A stretch of 64,000 bases of DNA, taken from NCBI GenBank assembly GCA_001556025.1, contig LSIB01000092.1, positions 20,593 through 84,592 on the forward strand, written 5' to 3'. The first letter of the stretch is position 1, and every line of letters starts with the position of its first letter. Of this stretch, positions 8,165 to 18,355 are shown piece after piece. Below the pieces are notes generated by a model. The model saw only the letters and a list, made by a program, of their open reading frames with translations, was not told where the DNA came from and did no database searches. The stretch is from Rhizobiales bacterium CCH3-A5. GTDB lineage: Bacteria; Pseudomonadota; Alphaproteobacteria; Rhizobiales; Beijerinckiaceae. The position numbers were made by a program, and so were the translations under genes.

Positions 8165-10289
8165 TTGTTCAGCCTCAGGATCAGGCTTCCCGCCGCGATG
8201 CTGGCGCTCGCCTGTCTGGCGGCACTGGTCGTCGGCATGTCGGCCTATCGCGCCGTGGCCGAATGGGCTCGGGAATCGGTGCGTGAGCGGCTGAGCGATC
8301 TGGCCGAGAGCCATGCCGGCGCGATCGAGCGGCGCTGGGTGCAGGTCAGGTCGGAGCTCTCGGTGCAGGCGCGGAGCGCCTATGCGGTTTCGGCGGTCGA
8401 CGAGATCGGCAAATGGATGGAGCTCGGCGCCTACGACATGCGCCGGATTCTCGACCACTATCAGGCCGGCGGATCGCCCGAGGAGCGCGAGGCGCGCACG
8501 GGCCGTGACCACCAGCATGGCTACTCCTGGCGTCATGTGCCGATCCACGAAACCTATCGCGCCGCGCTGAAGCAGTTCGGCTACGCCGACATGTATCTGG
8601 TTTCGGCCAAGGGGAGGGTGGTCTACAGCGTCAGGAAGGGTCCGGAGTTCGGCCGGCTCGTCAGCGAGTCGGATCTGGTGGAGACCGGCCTTGGCAAGGT
8701 GGTCGCGGCGGCGCGATCTGTGCCGGCCGGCGAGCAGGCGGTCGTCGATTTCGCGCCTTATGATCCGGCTGGTGGCGAGCCGCGCGCCTTCATGGCGCAG
8801 CGCTTCGCCAATACGGAATCCGGCACGGAGAACGGATTCAGCACGCTCGTCATCGCGCTCGACACCAAAATCATGGACGCTGTCCTGGCGACGAATACGA
8901 GCGGCCTGCGCAATGTCGCAACCTATCTGGTCGGCGCGGACGGTTTCATGCGCTCGAACCCGGCCCGCCGGCTCGTTGGCGACGCGCCGGGCGCCGTGCT
9001 CGATCCCGGCCTGTTGGGGCCGGGAAAGAGCGGCATGCTGACGATGACCAGCCGCGATGGCGCGGATCTTCTCGTCACCGGCCGGCCTGTCAGGGTCGGC
9101 GACTGGACCTGGCTGCTCTGGCTGACCGAACCGGAGAAAACCGCCTTCGCCGTCGTCGTCACGATCCGCAATGCGATGCTTGGCGCGGCGCTTATCGTGA
9201 TCGGGCCGCTTCTCGTTTTCGCGCTTTTGCTGGGGCTCTCCGTGGTTCAGCCGATCAGGGGCCTGTCGCAGGCTCTGGCTGGCGTGGCCGACGGGCGAAC
9301 TGACCTCGACATTCCAGGCGCGCAGCGCAAGGACGAGCTCGGCGCCATCGCGGCCTCGGTCCAGCGCATCCGCGAAAACCTGATCCGCGACGAGGCGGGG
9401 CGTCTGGCGGGCCGTGAGGAAGCCGATCTCGAAGCGAGCCGCCAGCGCAGCGCGCTGCTCCGCGACCTCGCCAGCGATCTCGAACGCTCGATCCTCAGCG
9501 TCACCACCGCCGTTTCATCAGCCGCCGAGGAACTCAGCGTCACGGCGAGCGAACTGTCCAACGGCGCCCTGCAGACGCAGGCGAATGCCGGCACGGTCCA
9601 CGATTCGACCTCGCGCGCCATCGCCAGCATCCGCTCGATCGAAGGGGCGGCGCAGGATCTGCGCAGCGCGATCGACAAGCTCGACAGTGATGTGCAGTCT
9701 TCGGATCGCAGTGCGCGCTCGGCCCGCGACTATGCCGACGAGATGGGGGCGGTGGTCGAGTCCCTCGCATCGGGAGCAGCCCGGGTCTCCGACGTGACCG
9801 GGATGATCTCCGACATCGCCGCGCAGACGAACCTCCTCGCGCTCAACGCCACGATCGAGGCTGCGCGCGCCGGCGAGGCGGGCAGGGGCTGTCGTCGCCT
9901 CCGCGGTCAAGGGCCTGTCGGGCCAGACGGCCCGCGCCATCGAGGACATCTCGCGGCAGATCGGCGGCATGAACCAGGCGACGACGGCGACGGTCGAGGC
10001 CATCGCAGGCATTCGCGGCATGATCGGGGATCTGAGCGACACGGTTCGCCGCACCGCCGAGACGATGCGCCACCAGCAGGACGCGGCTCACGCCATCGTC
10101 ACCGAGGTCGGCACCGCGACGGCCGCCTTCAGCCGCATCGGCGAGGCGACGAGCCTCGTCTCATCCGCCTCGCAGCAGACCTCGGACGCCGCCGGCGCGC
10201 TCTTGCGCGCCTCGTCCGAGCTGACCGGCCTGGCCCATGGGCTGAAGGCGCGCGTCGACGAGTTCATCCTGCAAGTCAGGGCGGCGTGA
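8165..10289 (+). pseudogene. Methyl-accepting chemotaxis protein, frameshifted in the signalling tip
   Basis: A chemoreceptor with an N-terminal membrane helix (residues 2-25), a periplasmic Cache-type sensor (about 30-325), a second helix (about 335-360), HAMP, and a methyl-accepting domain. I chose TTG 8165, with GGAG 9 bases upstream; GTG 8117 is an alternative. The frame breaks at about 9888-9892, inside the most conserved hairpin motif: it reads EAARAGEAGRG in one frame and resumes as AVVASAVKGLSGQ in another. Compared with the family GRGFAVVA, five bases are missing, as expected from deletion between two GCT repeats. The first frame then runs into nonsense to 10330, and the correct frame ends at 10289. 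The protein would lack the CheA/CheW-coupling half and should be inactive. Confidence 0.85.
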
Positions 10290-10329
10290 CCGACTTGCAG
10301 CCACGGCGGGCAGGGTCTAACCCTTCCTG

Positions 10330-10833
10330 ATGAGCCGCACAGCCTTCTATCCCGGGTCGTTCGATCCCGTGACCAATGGCCATCTCGATGTGATCTCGGG
10401 CGCCTGCCGGCTCTGCGACCGGCTGGTCATCGCCATCGGCGTCCACCCGGGAAAAGCGCCGATCTTCACCGCCGAGGAGCGCAGCGATCTGCTGCGCGAG
10501 GTCGCGGGGCCGATCGCGCGTGAAGCGGGCGTCTCCATCGAGGTGGTCAGTTTCGACAAGCTGGCGATCTGGGCGGCGCGCGAGGCCGGGGCGACCCTCT
10601 TCGTCCGCGGCCTGCGCGATGGCTCCGACCTCGACTACGAGATGCAGCTCGCCGGCATGAACCGCACGATGGATGGCGGGATTCAGACCGTCTTCCTGCC
10701 GGCCTCGACCGGGGTGCGGCCGATCACGGCGACCCTGGTGCGCCAGATCGCCGGCATGGGCGGCGACGTTTCCCCGTTCGTGCCGCCGGCCGTGAACATG
10801 CGGCTCAGGCAGAAGTTCGGAAAGACGGGCTGA
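10330..10833 (+). CDS. coaD: Pantetheine-phosphate adenylyltransferase
   Basis: CoaD transfers AMP from ATP to 4'-phosphopantetheine, the fourth step of coenzyme A synthesis, in the cytosol. The 167-residue length is normal. The N-terminus [17 protein letters not shown] carries the nucleotidyltransferase T/HxGH motif (NGHLD), and [12 protein letters not shown] and the [13 protein letters not shown] block near residues 120-138 are the substrate-binding and second catalytic signatures. In many Hyphomicrobiales coaD is followed by ppiA-ppiB-queA; here proS follows and the cyclophilin genes lie 40 kb downstream. Confidence 0.96.
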   Translation: MSRTAFYPGSFDPVTNGHLDVISGACRLCDRLVIAIGVHPGKAPIFTAEERSDLLREVAGPIAREAGVSIEVVSFDKLAIWAAREAGATLFVRGLRDGSDLDYEMQLAGMNRTMDGGIQTVFLPASTGVRPITATLVRQIAGMGGDVSPFVPPAVNMRLRQKFGKTG

Positions 10834-10975
10834 GCGACAACCTGTCCCCGGCCGCTATCGCAGCCTTTGGCTGCCCGATTTGCATTTGCATTTGCATTCC
10901 AGCAATGGCGATGCTGTCTGCGCCATGACCGACTCAGGCGCTTCGTCTCGCGCCATCATTCCACGAGTTCCTCCG

Positions 10976-12322
10976 ATGCGTCTCTCCCGCTACTTCCTGC
11001 CGATCCTGCGCGATGCGCCGCGCGAGGCCGAGATCGTCTCGCACCGGCTGATGCTGCGCGCCGGCATGATCCGCCAGCAATCGGCCGGCATCTATTCGTG
11101 GCTGCCGCTCGGCCTGCGCGTGCTGGAGAAGATCAACCGGATCGTGCGCGAGGAGCAGAACCGCTCCGGCGCGATCGAAATCCTGATGCCGACGATCCAA
11201 TCCGCCGATCTCTGGCGCGAGAGCGGGCGCTACGACGCCTATGGCGAGGAGATGCTGCGCATCACCGACCGCAACAAGCGCGAGATGCTCTATGGCCCGA
11301 CGAACGAGGAGATGGTCACCGACATCTTCCGCACCTATGTCAAATCCTACAAGGACCTGCCGCTGAACCTCTACCATATCCAGTGGAAGTTCCGCGACGA
11401 GCGCCGGCCGCGCTTCGGTGTGATGCGCGGGCGCGAATTCCTGATGAAGGACGCCTATTCCTTCGACATCGACCAGGCGGCCGCGCGCCACGCCTATAAC
11501 CGCATGTTCACGGCCTATCTGCGCACCTTCGCGCGGCTCGGTCTGAAGGCGATCCCGATGCGGGCCGATACCGGGCCGATCGGCGGCGATCTCTCCCACG
11601 AGTTCATCGTGCTGGCCTCGACGGGCGAGAGCCAAGTGTTCTGCCACAAGGACTATCTCGATTTCGAGACTCCGGCGGCCGACACAGATTTCGACAGCGT
11701 CGAGGGGCTGCAGGCGATCATCGACAAATGGACCAGCCTTTATGCCGCCACCGACGAGATGCATGACAAGGCCACTTACGAGGCGATTCCCAGCGAAGCG
11801 CAGGTTTCGGCGCGTGGCATCGAGGTTGGTCACATCTTTTATTTCGGCACCAAATACTCCGACCCGATGGGCGCCACGGTGACCGGGCCGGACGGCCAGC
11901 AGACGCCCGTGCATATGGGCTCCTACGGCATCGGCCCGAGCCGGCTCGTGGCGGCGCTGATCGAGGCCGGGCATGACGATGGCGGCATCGTCTGGCCCGA
12001 CGAGATCGCGCCCTTCGACGTCGCGGTGCTGAACCTGAAGGCCGGCGACGCCGGCACCGACGTCGCCTGCGAAAAGCTCTACGAGGCGCTGCTGGCGAAG
12101 GGCTATGACGCGCTCTACGACGACACCGACGAACGTCCCGGCGGCAAGTTCGCCACCGCCGACCTGATCGGCGTGCCCTGGCAGATCATCGTCGGCCCCA
12201 AGGGCCTCGCCGAGGGCAAGGTCGAGATCAAGCGCCGGACCAGCGGCGAGCGCGAGAGCGTCCCGCTCGAGGCTGCGCTCGAGCGCTTCAAAGGTAAATC
12301 CCGCGAAGGCAACCCGGCGTGA
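10976..12322 (+). CDS. proS: Prolyl-tRNA synthetase, short alphaproteobacterial form
   Basis: The 448-residue class II synthetase charges tRNA-Pro. The start [15 protein letters not shown] at ATG 10976 matches the family N-terminus; the frame is open further upstream but without family features. Motif 1 (around [11 protein letters not shown]), motif 2 ([19 protein letters not shown]) and motif 3 ([10 protein letters not shown]) are present, followed by the anticodon-binding domain (about residues 340-440). At this length it lacks the large inserted editing domain found in E. coli ProS, as is usual in Alphaproteobacteria. Its stop overlaps the GTG of lolC. Confidence 0.95.
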   Translation: MRLSRYFLPILRDAPREAEIVSHRLMLRAGMIRQQSAGIYSWLPLGLRVLEKINRIVREEQNRSGAIEILMPTIQSADLWRESGRYDAYGEEMLRITDRNKREMLYGPTNEEMVTDIFRTYVKSYKDLPLNLYHIQWKFRDERRPRFGVMRGREFLMKDAYSFDIDQAAARHAYNRMFTAYLRTFARLGLKAIPMRADTGPIGGDLSHEFIVLASTGESQVFCHKDYLDFETPAADTDFDSVEGLQAIIDKWTSLYAATDEMHDKATYEAIPSEAQVSARGIEVGHIFYFGTKYSDPMGATVTGPDGQQTPVHMGSYGIGPSRLVAALIEAGHDDGGIVWPDEIAPFDVAVLNLKAGDAGTDVACEKLYEALLAKGYDALYDDTDERPGGKFATADLIGVPWQIIVGPKGLAEGKVEIKRRTSGERESVPLEAALERFKGKSREGNPA

Positions 12323-13620
12323 ACGTCGCCGTCGAAACGCCGGTCTCGGCCGAGCCCCAGCCGACCGGCACCAGGCCTTTCGCCGGCTTCGAATGGCTGC
12401 TGGCCGGGCGCTATCTGCGCACGCGCCGGCGCGAGGGCTTCGTCTCGGTCATCGCTGGCTTCTCGTTCCTCGGCATTCTGCTCGGCGTCGCCACGCTGAT
12501 CATCGTGATGTCGGTGATGAACGGTTTCCGCAAGGAGTTGCTGGAGAAGATCGTCGGCGTGAACGGGCATATCTTCGCAACCCCGATCGACCGGCCGCTC
12601 GACGATTACATGGCCGTGGCCGAGCGTCTGCGGAAGGTGCAGGGCGTCCGGCAGGCGATCCCGCTGGTCGAGGGGCAGGCGCTCGCCTCCTCGCAGACCG
12701 GCAATGGCGGCGTGCTGGTGCGCGGCATCCTGGAAGCCGACATCAAGGCGATCCCGTTCGTCGGCGGCAATGTCCGGCGTGGCACGCTCGACGGCTTCGA
12801 TGCGGGCGGAGGCGTCGCGATCGGCCAGCGGCTGGCCAATTCGCTCGGGCTCACGGTCGGCGAATCGATCACCATCGTCTCGCCGCGCGGGGCTTCGACG
12901 CCGTTCGGCACCGCGCCGCGGATCAAGGCCTATCCGGTGCAGGCGATCTTCGAGATCGGCATGACCGAGTTCGACGCCTCCTTCGTGTTCATGCCACTTA
13001 CCGAGGCGCAGGCCTATTTCAACCGCGACGGCGACGTGAACGTCATCGAGATCTTCGTCGACAATCCCGACCGCACGCAAGCCGTTCGCGACGCGATCGA
13101 GGCCGATGCGCCGCGACCGCTGGTGCTGTCGGACTGGCGGCAGCGCAACCGCACCTTCTTCAACGCGCTCGAGGTCGAGCGGAACGTGATGTTTCTGATC
13201 CTGACGCTGATCGTGCTGGTCGCGGCGCTCAACATCGTCTCGGGTCTGATCATGCTGGTGAAGGACAAGACAGCCGACATCGCGATCATGCGGACCATGG
13301 GCGCGACGCGGGGCACGGTGCTGCGGGTCTTCCTGATCACGGGGGCGGCGATCGGCGTTTTCGGCACGCTGGCGGGGCTCGCGCTCGGCGTCGTCTTCGC
13401 CAACAACATCCAGTCGATCATGGCGGGGCTGAACTGGCTGCTCGGCGCCAATCTCTGGGACCCGACGGTGCGTTTCCTCAGCAACATCCCGTCGGTGATC
13501 GACTGGCGAGAGGTGGCGAGCGTGGTCGCGATGGCGCTGATCCTGTCGCTGCTGGCGACGCTCTATCCCGCCTGGAAGGCGGCGCGCCTGGACCCTGTCC
13601 AGGCGCTCAGGATGGGTTGA
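12319..13620 (+). CDS. lolC: Lipoprotein-releasing ABC transporter permease
   Basis: A 433-residue LolC/LolE-type permease that extracts lipoproteins from the inner membrane for LolA. It has a cytosolic N-terminus with the conserved [17 protein letters not shown], a first membrane helix (about 45-68), a large periplasmic domain (about 70-285) and three C-terminal helices of the FtsX type (about 290-425). GTG 12319 overlaps the proS stop. lolD follows after 4 bases. Only one permease gene is seen, so the complex is probably a single-permease (LolF-type) arrangement or a homodimer. Confidence 0.93.
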   Translation: MNVAVETPVSAEPQPTGTRPFAGFEWLLAGRYLRTRRREGFVSVIAGFSFLGILLGVATLIIVMSVMNGFRKELLEKIVGVNGHIFATPIDRPLDDYMAVAERLRKVQGVRQAIPLVEGQALASSQTGNGGVLVRGILEADIKAIPFVGGNVRRGTLDGFDAGGGVAIGQRLANSLGLTVGESITIVSPRGASTPFGTAPRIKAYPVQAIFEIGMTEFDASFVFMPLTEAQAYFNRDGDVNVIEIFVDNPDRTQAVRDAIEADAPRPLVLSDWRQRNRTFFNALEVERNVMFLILTLIVLVAALNIVSGLIMLVKDKTADIAIMRTMGATRGTVLRVFLITGAAIGVFGTLAGLALGVVFANNIQSIMAGLNWLLGANLWDPTVRFLSNIPSVIDWREVASVVAMALILSLLATLYPAWKAARLDPVQALRMG

Positions 13621-13624
13621 GGCG

Positions 13625-14314
13625 ATGGCGCGCGAGACCCCGGCGCTCTTCCTGTCACAGGTCGAGCGCTTCTATCCCCAGGCCGACGCGCCGCTCGAAA
13701 TCCTGCGCAAGGCGGATTTCGCGCTCTGGCCGGGCGAACTCGTCGCGCTCGTCGCACCGAGCGGTACCGGCAAATCGACTCTGCTGCATGTCGCAGGCCT
13801 GCTGGAAAAGCCAGATGCCGGCGAGGTCTTCATCGGCGGCATGGCGACGGCCAAGCTAGACGATGCCGGCCGCACGCGGCTGCGCCGCACCGAGATCGGC
13901 TTCGTCTACCAGTTCCATCATCTGCTGCCGGAATTCACAGCGCTGGAGAACGTCGTGCTGCCGCAGCGCATCCGCGGGCTCGACAAGGGGCTGGCCGAGG
14001 AGCGCGCGGCCGAACTGCTGACGTTCCTGGGGCTCGGCGAGCGGCTGGACCATCTGCCCGGCGAACTCTCGGGGGGCGAGCAGCAGCGCGTCGCCATCGG
14101 CCGGGCGATGGCCAATACGCCGCGCCTGCTGCTGGCCGACGAGCCGACCGGCAATCTCGACCCGGTGACCTCGCTTCACGTTTTCTCGACGCTGGTGGCG
14201 CTCGCGCGGGCCTCGGGGCTGGCGGCGCTGATCGCGACCCACAATCTCGATCTCGCCCGGCGGATGGACCGGCAGGTAACGATCCGCGACGGGTTGGTGG
14301 TACCGCTGGAGTGA
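13625..14314 (+). CDS. lolD: Lipoprotein-releasing ABC transporter ATPase
   Basis: The 229-residue ATP-binding subunit that powers LolC. Walker A is [11 protein letters not shown] (about residues 43-53), followed by the Q-loop region [18 protein letters not shown] that is typical of LolD and MacB, signature [14 protein letters not shown], Walker [13 protein letters not shown] and the switch His in IATHN. It is tightly linked to lolC. There is no membrane segment in this product. Confidence 0.95.
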   Translation: MARETPALFLSQVERFYPQADAPLEILRKADFALWPGELVALVAPSGTGKSTLLHVAGLLEKPDAGEVFIGGMATAKLDDAGRTRLRRTEIGFVYQFHHLLPEFTALENVVLPQRIRGLDKGLAEERAAELLTFLGLGERLDHLPGELSGGEQQRVAIGRAMANTPRLLLADEPTGNLDPVTSLHVFSTLVALARASGLAALIATHNLDLARRMDRQVTIRDGLVVPLE

Positions 14315-14419
14315 GGCGGTGCGGCTTCTCGAATGGTTGCGGCGTTAACCTTCAGGCCACCTTGCTTACCGCCTGTTAACCGCCATCCATACGTCCCTGT
14401 TGGAACTGACGCATCGGCA

Positions 14420-14447
14420 TTGACGAGAACAAAACATGAATTAAACT
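14420..14447 (+). promoter_or_regulatory. Promoter with LexA-like operator
   Basis: TTGACG (14420-14425) and TAAACT (14442-14447) with 16 bases between form a plausible sigma-70 promoter. Filling the spacer is GAAC-N7-GAAT (14427-14441). Read on the other strand this is ATTC-N7-GTTC, one base from the alphaproteobacterial LexA box GTTC-N7-GTTC. Placement between -35 and -10 is that of a repressor operator. The start would be near 14454, giving a leader of about 23 bases before the microprotein. Confidence 0.5.
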
Positions 14448-14476
14448 GGACATAGACAGAACATATGGAGGTGGTG

Positions 14477-14587
14477 ATGGTTGCGATGCGCAAGGTGGCG
14501 GCGGGTCTGGCGGAGCTGGCCTCGCTCGCTCTGTTCCTCGGCATGATCTGGCTTTGGGCGGCGTTGTTCTCGGCGGCGCAGGTCTGA
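14477..14587 (+). CDS. 36-residue membrane microprotein, candidate SidA-like SOS protein
   Basis: The frame from ATG 14477 has a strong GGAGG at 14467-14471, 5 bases upstream. The product is a short basic N-terminus (VAMRK), then a hydrophobic helix of about 25 residues rich in Leu, Ala and Trp (IWLWAALF). In Caulobacter, SidA is a 29-residue, LexA-controlled inner-membrane protein that stops division through the FtsW/FtsN machinery. Size, topology and the LexA-like operator upstream agree with such a role, but I cannot show sequence homology. It sits 128 bases before dnaE and could share its transcript. A simple leader peptide for dnaE is the main alternative. Confidence 0.6.
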   Translation: MVAMRKVAAGLAELASLALFLGMIWLWAALFSAAQV

Positions 14588-14715
14588 CGCTTCGGTCCGA
14601 GCCATCCACAGCCCGCCCGCAACTGCGGCATCTGGCTGCTGGACGCCGTGTGCGCGGGCATCCCAAATGCTCGCGACGCGGAGCGAACGAGTCGCGCCGC
14701 AGGCGAGGGGCGATG

Positions 14716-17700
14716 ATGGGCCGGGACGACAGCGAGGGGCGCATCCTGTCCGAGATCGGCTTCGTGCATTTGCATGTCCATTCGAGCTATTCGCTTCTCG
14801 AAGGCGCAATGACGATCCCGACCATCGCCAAGATGGCGGCTGGCGATAGCCAGCCTGCGCTGGCCCTGACCGACACCAACAACCTGTTCGGTGCGCTGGA
14901 GTTCTCGGAAAAGCTCGCCGGATCCGGCATTCAGCCGATCGCCGGCGTGCAGCTCTCGGTCGATTTCGGCGACGAGGCCGAGGGCGGACGCAAACCCGCG
15001 CTCAACCAGACCCCGCCTCATCTCGTGCTGCTGGCGATGACCGAGGGCGGCTACGGCAATCTGATGAAACTCGTCACCGAAGCCTGCCTGGCGAGCGGCG
15101 GCTCGGGCCAGCCGCTCTCCACGATCGACAGGGTTGGCGCGCACAGTGATGGGCTGATCGCGCTCTCCGGTGGCCATGGCGGGCCAGTCGATCTCGCGCT
15201 GCGCAACGGGCAGTCGGCGCAGGCGAAAGCGCGGCTTTCCACATTGGCAGAAATCTTCGGCGACCGACTTTATGTCGAGATCCAGCGTCATGGCGAGGAA
15301 GGCGAGGCGGCCATCGAGGCTCAGCTCCTCAAGCTCGCCTATGATGCCGACCTCGCAATCGTCGCGACAAACGAACCCTTTTTCGCCAAGCCCGCCGATT
15401 ACGATGCCCATGACGCGCTGCTGGCAGTGGCGGCCGGGCGGCTGGTCTCCGATGGCGAGCGCCGGCGCGTGACCCCGCAGCATCATTTCGCCAGCCGCGC
15501 CGAAATGAAGCGCCGCTTCGCCGATCTGCCCGAGGCGCTGGCCTCGACCGTTGAGATTGCGATGCGCTGCACCTGGCGGGTGGGCCTGCGCAAGCCGATC
15601 CTGCCGCGCTTCGGCGGCGAGAACGGACTCGACGAGGCGGTCGAACTGGAGCTGCAGGCGAAGGCCGGGCTCGCGGCGCGGCTGGCCAAGCACGGGCCAT
15701 CGCCGGGCTTCGACGTCGCGGCCTATGAGGCGCGGCTCGATTTCGAGCTCTCCGTCATCGCCCGGATGAAATATCCGGGCTATTTCCTGATCGTCGCCGA
15801 CTTCATCAAATGGGCGAAGGACCACGACATCCCGGTCGGGCCAGGCCGCGGCTCTGGCGCGGGCTCGCTCGTCGCCTATGCGCTGACGATCACCGACGTG
15901 GATCCGTTGCGCTTCGGCCTGCTGTTCGAGCGCTTTCTCAACCCCGATCGCGTCTCGATGCCGGACTTTGACATCGACTTCTGCCAGAACCGGCGCGAGG
16001 AGGTGATCGACTACGTTCAGCGCCGCTACGGCAAGGAGCGCGTGGCGCAGATCATCACCTTCGGGACGCTGCTGGCGCGCGGCGTGCTGCGCGATGTCGG
16101 GCGAGTGCTGGAGATGCCCTATGGCCAGGTCGACAAGCTGACCAAGCTCGTGCCGCAGAACCCGGCGAAGCCGATCTCGCTGGTCGATGCGATCAAGGGC
16201 GAGCCCAAGCTGCAGCAGGCGGCGGAGGAGGATCAGGTCGTCGCGCGGCTGCTGGAGATCGGCCAGAAGCTCGAAGGCCTGCACCGTCACGCCTCGACTC
16301 ATGCGGCCGGCGTCGTCATTGGCGACCGGCCGCTGGAGGAACTGGTCGCGCTTTCGGTCGATCCGCGCACGGGGATGCGCGTCACCCAGTTCAACATGAA
16401 ATGGGTCGAGCAGGCGGGTCTGGTGAAATTCGACTTTCTCGGCCTCAAGACACTGACCACGCTGACGACCGCCGTGAAGCTGATCAAGCAGCGCAACATC
16501 GACGTCGATCTGGCGAGCCTGCCCTTTGATGATCCCAAGAGCTACGAGATGCTGGCGCGCGGCGAGGTGGTCGGCGTGTTCCAGGTGGAAAGCGCCGGTA
16601 TGCGGCGCGCACTGGTCGAGATGAAGGCCGACCGAATCGAGGATCTGATCGCGCTGGTTGCGCTCTACCGGCCGGGCCCGATGGACAACATCCCGAGCTA
16701 TTGCCGCCGCAAGCTTGGGCTGGAGGAGCCGACCTATCTCCACCCGAAGATGGAAGCCATCCTGGCCGAGACGCATGGCATCATCGTCTACCAGGAGCAG
16801 GTGATGCAGGTGGCCCAAGCCCTGTCGGGTTATTCGCTCGGCGAGGCGGACCTGTTGCGCCGCGCCATGGGCAAGAAGATCAAGGCGGAGATGGACGCCC
16901 AGCGCGACCGCTTCGTGAACGGCGCGGTCGAGGGCGGCATAAAAAAGGACGTGGCGTCCGAAATCTTCGATCTGTTGGCGAAATTTGCCGATTACGGATT
17001 CAACAAGAGCCATGCGGCGGCCTATGCCGTCGTCGCTTTCCAGACCGCCTATCTCAAGGCCAATTTCCCCGTCGAGTTCATGGCGGCGTCGATGACGCTC
17101 GACATGGGCAACACCGACAAGCTCTCGGAATTCCGCCGCGACGCCGAGCGCATGGGCATCAAAGTGCTCCCCCCCGCAATCAACCGCTCGGGCGTCGAGT
17201 TCGACGTGTCGGAGGGCGCGATCCATTATGCGCTGGCCGCGATCAAGGGCGTCGGCGGCGCGGCGGTCGCCTCCATCGTGGCGGCGCGGCAGGCGGGCGG
17301 GCCGTTCAGGGACCTCGCCGATCTGGCGCGGCGGATCGACACCAAGCTGGTCAACCGGCGCACCATCGAGGCCCTGATCGCGGCCGGCGCGCTCGATGCG
17401 CTGGAGCCGGAACGCGCGCGCGCCATGGCGGCGATCGATGGCATGCTGGCGCTCTCGAACCGAACGCGGGAGGCCGCGCTCGGCGGCCAGTCCGAGCTGT
17501 TTGGCGGCAGCGGCGTGCAGGAAGCTTTCCGCATTCCCCCGGTCGAGCCCTGGTCGGCCGCCGAGCGGCTGCGGCGCGAGCACGAGGCTGTCGGCTTCTT
17601 TCTGTCGGGCCATCCGCTCGACGATTATGCCCATGTGCTGAAGCGCCTGCGCGTGCAGCGTTTTTCCGAATTCGCCCAGACGGTCCGGGCCAACGGCACC

Positions 17701-18195
17701 GGCGTCGCCAAGGTCGCGGTCTCGGTGATCGACAAATCCGAACGGCGGACCAAATCCGGCAACAAGATGGGCATCGTGCAATTGTCCGACCCGAGCGGGC
17801 AGTTCGAGGCGATCCTGTTCTCGGAGGGTTTGCAGCGCCATCGCGACCTGCTGGAGCCGGGCCGGGCTCTCGTGCTGCGACTGTCTGCCGTGCTCGACGG
17901 CGAGGAGGTCCGCCCGCGCATCGAGGATGTCGAGGTGCTGGACGATCTTGCCGCCCGTCAGAAGCAGGACCTCTTGGTCTATCTGCGCGACGACAAGGCG
18001 CTGGCGTCGATCGCCGAGCGGGTGCGCCCGCGCAGCGACGGCATCAGGGCCGAGGGCAAGATCGCGCTGGTGATGATCCTCGACGATGGGGCGCAGGAGG
18101 TCGAGATCGAGTTGCCGGGTCGCTATCCGGTGAACCAACAGATCGCCAACGCGGTGCGCGCCGCGCCCGGCGTGGTCAGCGTGGAACTGCGCTGA
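14716..18195 (+). CDS. dnaE: DNA polymerase III alpha subunit
   Basis: The 1159-residue replicative polymerase (DnaE1 type). The N-terminal PHP domain starts with HLHVHSSYSLLEGA. The catalytic palm shows GPGRGSGAGSLVAY and PDFDIDFC (around residues 415-421), which hold the metal-binding aspartates. The fingers, the HhH region (AAIKGVGGAAVASIV, about 840-855) and an OB-fold near 990-1070 follow in the usual order. GAGGGG at 14705-14710 is 5 bases before ATG 14716; ATG 14713 is also possible. It follows lolD and the microprotein. A 1355-residue antisense frame over the same bases is a high-GC shadow. Confidence 0.96.
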   Translation: MGRDDSEGRILSEIGFVHLHVHSSYSLLEGAMTIPTIAKMAAGDSQPALALTDTNNLFGALEFSEKLAGSGIQPIAGVQLSVDFGDEAEGGRKPALNQTPPHLVLLAMTEGGYGNLMKLVTEACLASGGSGQPLSTIDRVGAHSDGLIALSGGHGGPVDLALRNGQSAQAKARLSTLAEIFGDRLYVEIQRHGEEGEAAIEAQLLKLAYDADLAIVATNEPFFAKPADYDAHDALLAVAAGRLVSDGERRRVTPQHHFASRAEMKRRFADLPEALASTVEIAMRCTWRVGLRKPILPRFGGENGLDEAVELELQAKAGLAARLAKHGPSPGFDVAAYEARLDFELSVIARMKYPGYFLIVADFIKWAKDHDIPVGPGRGSGAGSLVAYALTITDVDPLRFGLLFERFLNPDRVSMPDFDIDFCQNRREEVIDYVQRRYGKERVAQIITFGTLLARGVLRDVGRVLEMPYGQVDKLTKLVPQNPAKPISLVDAIKGEPKLQQAAEEDQVVARLLEIGQKLEGLHRHASTHAAGVVIGDRPLEELVALSVDPRTGMRVTQFNMKWVEQAGLVKFDFLGLKTLTTLTTAVKLIKQRNIDVDLASLPFDDPKSYEMLARGEVVGVFQVESAGMRRALVEMKADRIEDLIALVALYRPGPMDNIPSYCRRKLGLEEPTYLHPKMEAILAETHGIIVYQEQVMQVAQALSGYSLGEADLLRRAMGKKIKAEMDAQRDRFVNGAVEGGIKKDVASEIFDLLAKFADYGFNKSHAAAYAVVAFQTAYLKANFPVEFMAASMTLDMGNTDKLSEFRRDAERMGIKVLPPAINRSGVEFDVSEGAIHYALAAIKGVGGAAVASIVAARQAGGPFRDLADLARRIDTKLVNRRTIEALIAAGALDALEPERARAMAAIDGMLALSNRTREAALGGQSELFGGSGVQEAFRIPPVEPWSAAERLRREHEAVGFFLSGHPLDDYAHVLKRLRVQRFSEFAQTVRANGTGVAKVAVSVIDKSERRTKSGNKMGIVQLSDPSGQFEAILFSEGLQRHRDLLEPGRALVLRLSAVLDGEEVRPRIEDVEVLDDLAARQKQDLLVYLRDDKALASIAERVRPRSDGIRAEGKIALVMILDDGAQEVEIELPGRYPVNQQIANAVRAAPGVVSVELR

Positions 18196-18355
18196 ACACA
18201 GGAAAAAATGACGCGGCAACGGCGCAACCGACCGTTCACGCACTTGTGCGAACCCGTGAGCAATGCTCCTGATGATGCGGGAGCCGCCGCGACGCGGAGC
18301 GTGAGTTCGTCACGCCCGGCGACAGGAGGCGGCGCTCCTCTGCCGGGGGGCCGAC

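Noticed and set aside
10878..10898. Three TTTGCA units in tandem before proS
   Set aside because: Too short to support a regulatory or phase-variation claim; it is upstream of the chosen proS start and may be chance, although it lies at a proposed synteny breakpoint.
14176..18243. A 1355-residue open frame on the minus strand
   Set aside because: It is exactly antisense to dnaE, low in hydrophobic order and rich in Arg/His/Asp as expected for a high-GC shadow; dnaE motifs are complete on the plus strand.
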